Shown: piece by piece, positions 18,927 to 25,000 of the stretch
Layout: each line of letters begins with the position of its first letter
Position numbering within the stretch: the stretch's first letter is position 1
Assembly: GCF_964340395.1 (NCBI RefSeq)
Contig: NC_135555.1
Span: 17,775,846 to 17,800,845, forward strand
DNA from: Glandiceps talaboti
Taxonomy: Eukaryota > Hemichordata > Enteropneusta > Spengelidae
DNA length: 25,000 nucleotides
Direction of reading: 5' to 3'
Program-made: the position numbers and the translations under genes
Notes under the pieces: generated by a model
What the model was told of the DNA's origin: nothing
What the model saw: the letters and a program-made list of their open reading frames with translations, nothing else
The model's database searches: none

Positions 18927-21900
18927 GTAGGTATAATTTTTCACAAATAATTTGGGTTTAGTTATTGAATACGTCGAATAATATCTGTGTGACTTATTTT
19001 GCTGCTACGTCGACATAAATGGTTGCAATCTGAAACAAAATGACGTCTAAACATGCCTGTATTCAGAGGAAAGAAAAGTGATATGAAATTTTAAAGATGT
19101 CAATCTTCCGAATCGACATCCATCGGTGAATCCGGTTACTATGCTTTTTAGTTATATCTCAGCATATGTGAGTGCCATACTGTTATACGCGAGATAGGTC
19201 TGAACAAATAAAGTATCATTAATAAATTATGTTACCTTAAAACCCGTCTTGCTTGCAAAGTACAAAGTTGGGTTATATTCCAGCGTTTTTTATACATATG
19301 GCAATAAAGAACCTGAATCCGAATCCAAATCCAAATCCGAATCTAAATCTAATTAGTATTATAATTAAATTAAGGGGAAACAATGTAATAGAAAATACAT
19401 TTTGATGAGCTACGGAACACGTTTAATAATATGGCCGAATTTAATAATTCTGACGGCGTTAATCATAACATAGTGTACCAATGCGAATATTTGGCCGTTA
19501 TTTGTCGAAAAAAAAGTAGGCTGTTGTCTGAGTACTTCTACATGTTTCGTGGGTATGATGTAGTGTCTTTCCTTCTACTGTCCACATTCAGGATTATGTA
19601 CAGGTAAATATATAAATGTATACAGAAAGGGTAGTAATTTCCACATGCAGCCTATGAAAAAGTTCATTACATTTCACATTTTATGCAAGAAATTTACCAC
19701 GATTTTTGTTCTCTTATGTTACAGGTTTTTGCAACAAAAAGCCTCATATTATCTATATGATCGGCGATGATATGGGTAAGTGTTCTATCCCGTTTATTCG
19801 TGTTTATTAGACACGTTTTTTTCTGTTAAAATTTCTTTGTGTTCAATGAAATTGTCTAGTCTAGATACCATGATTACGTACATTTTCATTTATTTTCCGT
19901 ATGTTAGTTCTTAGTGAAACCTTATATTGTACCGTGAAATGGTTTTCGACTTCAGCAAAACTGTGTTTACAACAAACTGTGTAACAAAATAATCAACAAA
20001 TGTTAATTAACAATTTCAAATGCAGACTTTATATTTGATTATCTGTATTAATTAATCCTAATGATAGAAACGTTACTAAAACTCCTATCATTAAATATTA
20101 TCCAGTTTCAAAACCGTTTAAATGTAGGCTGACACTCTTTCAGTTGTACTACTCATATATCGTTTTGGGGTAGTGAAGTATTTTAATGTATTCATATCCA
20201 TATATGTATTTCTAACCATTAGGATGGAATGATGTTAGCTGGCACGATAAAAATATGATCACCCCAAATTTAGCATCTCTGGCTGAAGATGGTGTCAAAT
20301 TGGATAACTTCTACACCATGGCTGCCTGCAGTCCGTAAGTTGGCACAATCTGTATTCTAATTCTCGTGCTAGTAATTATTCAAGGTTGGACTTGATTTAT
20401 TGGGCAATGACAGCATCCAAATTTGACAAAGATCATTATTGTGTGCTGTCACAGTTCAGAGATATAAATGTCATACTTATGAAACTGATAAAATAAATGA
20501 AAATTAGATGAAAACTTTGCAAACAAACATCATTGAGGAACCAGAACAGTATTTTGCGCTTTATTAAGGTGGCAATCTTTTTTTTTCTATATTTCTTCAC
20601 CATTATGACATCAATTGCATCTTGGCACACATCAAATTCACAATTTTCTTCAAATTCCGGTTAAGCCGAATATACTCAGAACATAATAGGCAAACTATTC
20701 TATTATTAATTAGTAATACATTTTTCTGCCGTTCTACTGAGTGTACATCGTCAAATTGACTGAAAAATAGAAGATTAGTGCCGGTATATGTTTGTCAACC
20801 CTACAATGTATTACGCACACGTGTACAAACCCGTTTAATTTCTAGTATTCTAGCAAAACAGGAATATCTAATTGCGTAATATACTCAGTTAACAGTTGCA
20901 TGATTATAATCAAATTACCTCGTCATTGAAGTGCATTTTAAATGTTATTCAATTCCTATTCAATATCTAGATCGAAAATTGTCACTAACAATGTTGCACC
21001 AACTGTAAATTACAACTAACCTCAAACTATCATTTATTTTCAATTTCAAGATCACGTGTGGCCCTCATGACTGGAATGTACTCCTCCAATGTTGGTGGAC
21101 AGGTATGTATGATATATCTATCTAAAAAAAAATAAGAACAATTTAATGAGTTGTTTTAGAAAATCAATCTATTGTGGTTAAGTTGCATATATATATATAT
21201 ATATATACTGGCTATGTATATATCTATCTTTATTATCTATCTATTTCTCATCTCTCTACATGTATGTGTAATATCTATATACCCATCTATATCTAGATCT
21301 CTCTCTCTCTCTCTATCCCACACCTTATTATCTTTATACCTCACACCTCTATCTTTCAATATATATCTCTCAATATGTCTAGCTCCATCTACGTTTAGTC
21401 TTCTCTATATATTATCTGGATCCCTATCACTTTATCTCCCCATAGTTGTAGCCCTATAGTTTATTGTCACTTGTGTTATGCATATTGTTGTATCACTGAC
21501 ATAAAATTACATTATAACTATTTTTTGCGAAATAATGAGTTAAAAAAAATATAATAGTCTCAAATTCCAAGCCTTGGTGTCTATATGTAACACTCTTTAG
21601 AAGCATATTTCAAGTTTGTTTTCCGGAAAAACATGTTAAAGTTTTGGTGTACGCTGTGGTGTTTATACATTGACTTCAGTGGAAATGCTGTCTCAGTTAC
21701 TTACACAGTGTGCCACTTCACTCGTGTTATACTCCTAAGAACGTAAAACAACAATTTAACTACTTCTGCTACCACTGATGTTACTTCTACATTAGAACTA
21801 GAAAGAGTATAGCATATTTCATTTAGGTTCTTAATTATTGTAATGAATTACACAAACAAAATACAGATGCTGGTAGCATACAGTCACATACAATGTTACA

Positions 21901-24900
21901 TTTTATCTCCCTGTAAACACAAATAGTGTTTGTATTTGTATCTTCCTTGCTTCATCCAACAGCTGTGTTGATTTATGTTCACGACGAGATATCATTTTAT
22001 ATACTTATCCGCTATCAATGTCAGTATTTTGTTTTATGTAATTCGTTGAAACTAGTCTCTCTAATTTGATAGTACTTCTTCTTGAATCACTATTATGTAT
22101 ATTACTACATTCTTAAATATCTAATTTCAATGCTTTCTTCCACATTTCAGCATTACACATACCTCGGCCATCTCCCACACGGTGCCCCAACATATTTACC
22201 ATTCCTGCCAAAGAAATTGAAGGATTTGGGATACTCAACATATGGAGTTGGCAAGTAAGTGTACTTTACGAATAACAATGTACAATAGACTACTTATGTT
22301 ACTTTTAGAATTGACCAAATGTTTCCAGCATCTATACATGTTTACTCAAGATCAATATTTTAAAAATGGTTATCACAGAAGCAAATAAATGGTTATCACA
22401 GAAGAAAATAAAGTGTATGTGCATAGTTTTTCTAGATAATCAACTGTTATGTTTGTTTATCTTCCCAAGGTGGCATTTGGGTTTCTGCAATGAATCCTAC
22501 ATCCCAGGAGGACCAAACAGAGGTTTCGATCATTATTATGGTTTCTACCAAGGTGGCGCTACCTACTACGAACACGTCAACAACGAGAACGGTGCGTGTT
22601 GTGTGTGTTAATTGTAGTATTACGGTGCAGCAAAACGCTCTCCATACGTATATGATAAGAACAATTGTGGTATTATCCCGTCACAGAACTAAATCCTCAA
22701 ATTACTACCTCAAATGTTTTCTTATGTTGTCACCCCGTCAAATTCTTCGATCTAATCTAATTCTGTCGTCAAATCGTCTGTATGTTAATTGAGATTTTGT
22801 TCTATGTTTGTTTGTTCCATGTTTGTTTGGTCGGTTGAATTTTTCTTGTGTCAGTTTGTCAGTCCATATTTTCTGTATTTAGTCATCCCATAAAGTTTCC
22901 GACATATATATGAGTGCCAATAATCGTATAACTCATTATGTACTGTTCATATCTCGACAGGTCCCGGATTCAACGGAAGATACGTTGGTTATGATTTGCA
23001 TGATGATGGCAAAAATGTCGGAGTTCACGCTGCTTGCCAGTACACATCTGTAAGTTTTGCCTAGTTACTCTAAATTGAAGAACTGCAAGTTTGATATCGT
23101 AAACAATGGGCACATTGTGAACTTAATATACAGAAAGGTTGATCGGCCCTTTAAGGAGAATTGGTAAATTGCTAAAACACATCCCTTGTGTCTATCAGTT
23201 TCGCTTCCATTGCCTACATCAATGCAAATGCTTTGTATCGCTTAACCAGCAACAAGTTCAAGGAAATACCAGCTTGTACAAAATCATGTCAGATGGCAGG
23301 GAGCCTTGTATGTTTACTATAGATGGTATCAATATAAGAGATGGGGAGATAAAGCCACAAATAATGTTTTTGAAGCACAGTACACAAAAAGGCACGTGTG
23401 AAGTCTTGTCAACTAGGGAATGAACAAAGTTGAGTGTTTTTAGTTACTTTTGTCCCGTAATGATTATTTATTTTGGTTAATACCTACAGGTACTATTTGA
23501 AGAAAAGGTTCTTTCTAATATCGAGGAACACGACCCATCCGAGCCTATGTTCCACTACGTAGCCTTCCAGTTGCCACATTCACCTAGAGTTGTAAGTAGA
23601 CAATACTTTTATCAGGATATGCTGTACAATACAACGGCACACATGCTCATACATACATACATACATACATACATACATACATACATACATACATTACCTG
23701 CTATCACTCACTCACTCACTCACTCACTCACATACACATTTTATAAACATTGTATCAACTTTTGAAATTAGTCTGTGTCTGATGGTATGTTCTAATTCTA
23801 TGTATTTGTCATCGCAGGTTCCAAAACAATGGGAGCTTATATACAATTGGATCGAAAATGATGACCGCCGAATCTATTGTGGTAATATTATTATTGATAT
23901 ATATTTTTTCAAAAATCATTATTGAAAGTTGTTCAGAAAAGTATTTTGAGACGTCGTCAGTTTTCATATATGTTTGCCGAGATTTCTTATCTGGACTTCA
24001 TTTTTTTCAAATTTACAAATACTTTTTGTCAAAAATGCAAATATTTATGCTTCAACGTACGTTTTTTGTATATATTTATAACAGCTCAGGTAACATACAT
24101 GGACGCTATTGTTGGAAATATCGTATCCAAACTGAAGGAAAAGGGAATGTTCGAAGACACTCTTTTCGTCTTCCATGCTGATGTAAGTGTGAAGTGAACT
24201 TTCTAGAATGTTGATACCGCCCATTAGATGTTACCGTTCACTGGCCGTGTTTGATACCAGTAAGAAAATGCACATGCGACAATGTATTACACCAAGGTTG
24301 CATGAATACAGCGTCATGCAATATTTTCTCTAAATGATATGAACTTAGGTGCCACGATGCAGGCATCCAAAGTGCAGACAGCAAAGCATTGGCGCCCACG
24401 AGTTTGTGTGTAATTGCAGTACACTTAAATATTATTTAATTTAGACAAAGTGTAGCAAGAAATGTGGTCTTGTTATCTTAGAGTGTAGCATGCGCGCAGT
24501 TTGTTATCGGTTTCTGTGTGAGCAAACAGAGCCAGTGGAGGAAAATATGAAATGGGTAGTATGCTAAACATAATATCAGACATTATGTTAACATTATGAT
24601 GTTTCAATTTGACTATGAGAATACAAAAGTGGGAGTCGCCTTTGATGACGCAAGGCTACTGCAGTTGCTATGTACAACTTCACATTCATCTAAAATGACA
24701 GTACAGCACCTCTGACAGATCACTGTAAGAGGGTCAGTCTATGGACTGGTGTATAAATGCTCATCTTCATCCTCTTGTTTCTAGAATGGTGGTGACGTCA
24801 TGACCAAAGCTGCCAACTGGCCATACCGTGGAGACAAGGGAACTTACTTCGATGGTGGTATCAGAGGTGTCGGTTTCTTATCTGGTGTCGGAATCAAGGA

Positions 24901-24921
24901 AACTGGCTACACCCATATGGG
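18878..24921 (+). CDS. Arylsulfatase B-like sulfatase, right copy (plus strand, 3' end outside window)
   Basis: Eleven coding exons are visible: 18878-18926, 19725-19775, 20223-20334, 21051-21102, 22151-22254, 22470-22591, 22961-23049, 23490-23591, 23818-23881, 24085-24182 and 24785-24921, giving about 327 residues without the candidate microexon. Every exon matches its left-copy partner in length and phase. Features in order are a signal peptide (1-16), metal-binding D31-D32, C69-S-P-S-R73 split by the intron between exons 4 and 5, GYSTYGVGKWHLG (115-127, again split by an intron at K123), an N-glycosylation sequon NES (130-132), H223, D281-N282 split across an intron, and K299 in RGDKGTYFDGG. 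All are expected for an active formylglycine-dependent sulfatase. Compared with the left copy I read N20Q, I46V, A51E, Y146F, S202T, D243H, F271Y, L313I, V316A and M326E (right to left copy). None hits a catalytic residue. The next exon, matching left 369-305, lies beyond the right edge. Confidence 0.93.
19312..19351. repeat. Imperfect AATCCR/AATCTA hexamer run
   Basis: Six or seven six-base units (AATCCG, AATCCA, AATCTA) in right intron 2. Confidence 0.8.
19592..19603 (+). CDS. Candidate 12-nt in-frame microexon, right sulfatase
   Basis: GATTATGTACAG sits between a pyrimidine-rich acceptor ending CATTCAG and the donor GTAAAT. It is phase 1 at both ends; inclusion reads G-L-C-T-G-F across the joins. 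The left gene has a 12-base counterpart with 8 of 12 bases the same and intact borders. Confidence 0.45.
19725..19775 (+). CDS. Coding exon 3 (metal-binding Asp pair), right sulfatase
   Basis: FCNKKPHIIYMIGDDM, phase 1 to 1, followed by GTAAGT. The Asp pair binds calcium. Confidence 0.92.
19776..20222 (+). other. Intron 3 of right sulfatase
   Basis: AT-rich; nothing recognised. Confidence 0.6.
20223..20334 (+). CDS. Coding exon 4 (up to the formylglycine Cys), right sulfatase
   Basis: WNDVSWHDKNMITPNLASLA onward to TMAACSP, ending within the Pro codon. Confidence 0.93.
20335..21050 (+). other. Intron 4 of right sulfatase
   Basis: Patchy homology to left intron 4; no repeat or exon seen. 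The minus-strand open frame at 20436-20630 is not conserved. Confidence 0.65.
21051..21102 (+). CDS. Coding exon 5 (rest of the CSPSR motif), right sulfatase
   Basis: SRVALMTGMYSSNVGGQ; all 52 bases equal the left exon. Confidence 0.93.
21187..21207. repeat. (AT)n microsatellite
   Basis: About ten AT units near the start of intron 5. Confidence 0.93.
21218..21370. repeat. Degenerate CTAT/CT-rich low-complexity tract
   Basis: Interrupted ATCT units with a pure CT run at about 21301-21314. The open frame through it is low complexity. Confidence 0.8.
22151..22254 (+). CDS. Coding exon 6, right sulfatase
   Basis: HYTYLGHLPHGAPTYLPFLP onward to GYSTYGVGK, Lys codon split by the intron. Confidence 0.92.
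22470..22591 (+). CDS. Coding exon 7 (KWHLG), right sulfatase
   Basis: WHLGFCNESYIPGGPNRGFD onward to HVNNEN, then donor GTGCGT. Carries the active-site His and the NES sequon. Confidence 0.93.
22592..22960 (+). other. Intron 7 of right sulfatase
   Basis: Shorter than the left copy, which gained a microsatellite. No other feature. Confidence 0.6.
22961..23049 (+). CDS. Coding exon 8, right sulfatase
   Basis: PGFNGRYVGYDLHDDGKNVG onward to ACQYTS, then GTAAGT. Confidence 0.9.
23050..23489 (+). other. Intron 8 of right sulfatase
   Basis: The 94-codon open frame at 23139-23423 is interrupted in the left copy, so I treat it as intron. Confidence 0.6.
23490..23591 (+). CDS. Coding exon 9 (QLPHSP), right sulfatase
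   Basis: VLFEEKVLSNIEEHDPSEPM onward to QLPHSPRV, phase 0. Confidence 0.92.
23648..23731. repeat. (CATA)n and (CTCA)n microsatellites in right intron 9
   Basis: CATA units to about 23694 match the left TATG tract; the adjacent CTCA tract (23705-23731) corresponds to the degenerate TGAG sequence at 1890-1917 of the left copy. Confidence 0.93.
23818..23881 (+). CDS. Coding exon 10, right sulfatase
   Basis: VPKQWELIYNWIENDDRRIY and Cys, phase 0 to 1, donor GTAATA (weak but shared by both copies). Confidence 0.9.
24085..24182 (+). CDS. Coding exon 11, right sulfatase
   Basis: QVTYMDAIVGNIVSKLKEKG onward to FVFHAD, ending on the catalytic-site Asp. Confidence 0.92.
24183..24784 (+). other. Intron 11 of right sulfatase, holding an interspersed repeat
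   Basis: Aligns with left intron 11 in reverse, including GTAGTATG and the sequence around ATGATGTTTCA (about 24597). Confidence 0.7.
24300..24530 (-). repeat. Interspersed repeat, copy 3 (right intron 11)
   Basis: Reverse-strand counterpart of 1135-1365, with TTTTCTCTAAATGATATGAA, CATTGGCGCC and CAGTTTGTTATCGGTTTCTG as landmarks. It carries an extra piece near 24420-24455. Confidence 0.45.
24785..24921 (+). CDS. Coding exon 12 (NGG and active-site Lys), right sulfatase
   Basis: NGGDVMTKAANWPYRGDKGT, YFDGGIRGVGF and onward to TGYTHM, ending GG before GTATGT. The left partner exon has the same border, so the longer open frame past it is intronic. Confidence 0.93.
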
Positions 24922-25000
24922 GTATGTATATATCATTATCGATAATTTGTCATACAATTTAAAAAGTAATAATCAAACGTCACACTGATACTAGTACTTT

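Larger units (their letters stand above)
18927..19724 (+). other. Intron 2 of right sulfatase, containing the candidate microexon
   Basis: Longer than the left copy by about 180 bases. Holds a short hexamer run (AATCCA/AATCCG type) at 19312-19351 that the left copy lacks. Confidence 0.65.
21103..22150 (+). other. Intron 5 of right sulfatase
   Basis: Carries an AT run (21187-21207) and CTAT/CT-rich sequence (21218-21370) in place of the ATGT/GTCT compound tract of the left copy. Confidence 0.65.

Noticed and set aside
23139-23423. 94-codon frame in right intron 8
   Set aside because: The aligned left intron has stops and indels, and no domain is recognised.
24922-24988. Extension of the exon 12 frame into the following bases
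   Set aside because: The GTATGT donor after GG is used in the same phase by the left copy, where the next exon (369-305) continues the protein.

Overview
The window is animal nuclear DNA. It carries two intron-rich genes with GT-AG splicing, TATA-type promoters, many tetranucleotide microsatellites and fold-back or MITE-like repeats. There are no prokaryotic-style operons and no long intronless genes. The genes resemble animal arylsulfatase B, so a metazoan, probably a marine invertebrate, is the likely source; the sequence does not let me name the species.

The core of the window is a large inverted duplication of one gene encoding a secreted or lysosomal sulfatase. The left copy lies on the minus strand, with its promoter near 8225 and its coding start at 6912, and it runs off the left edge. 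The right copy lies on the plus strand, with its promoter near 17533 and its coding start at 18878, and it runs off the right edge. The copies are head to head. Every coding exon pair has the same length and phase, and homology covers introns, the noncoding first exon and the promoter. About 327 residues can be compared; I count about 10 differences by hand. All the expected metal-binding and catalytic residues are present in both, including the Cys of C-S-P-S-R that is converted to formylglycine. Each copy also has a candidate 12-nucleotide, in-frame microexon between coding exons 2 and 3.

Layout: 1-304 is an intron of the left gene; 305-8199 is the rest of the left gene; about 8200-8435 is its promoter; about 8460-17228 is a non-duplicated spacer; about 17338-17560 is the promoter of the right gene; about 17560-24921 is the right gene; 24922-25000 is an intron. 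I see no convincing protein gene in the spacer. It holds an interspersed repeat related to one in intron 11 of both genes (8510-8755), TTGT/GTCT microsatellites (9617-9747), a diverged inverted repeat with coding-like substitutions (10671-11042 and 12430-12690), a short telomere-like tract (12121-12143), a roughly 1-kb CATA array with higher-order structure (13301-14294) and nested fold-back repeats (about 15260-16500).

Both genes should make closely related enzymes that remove sulfate from sulfated carbohydrates. This is inferred from the family, and the true substrate is unknown. The near-identical promoters suggest they are, or recently were, expressed in the same cells.
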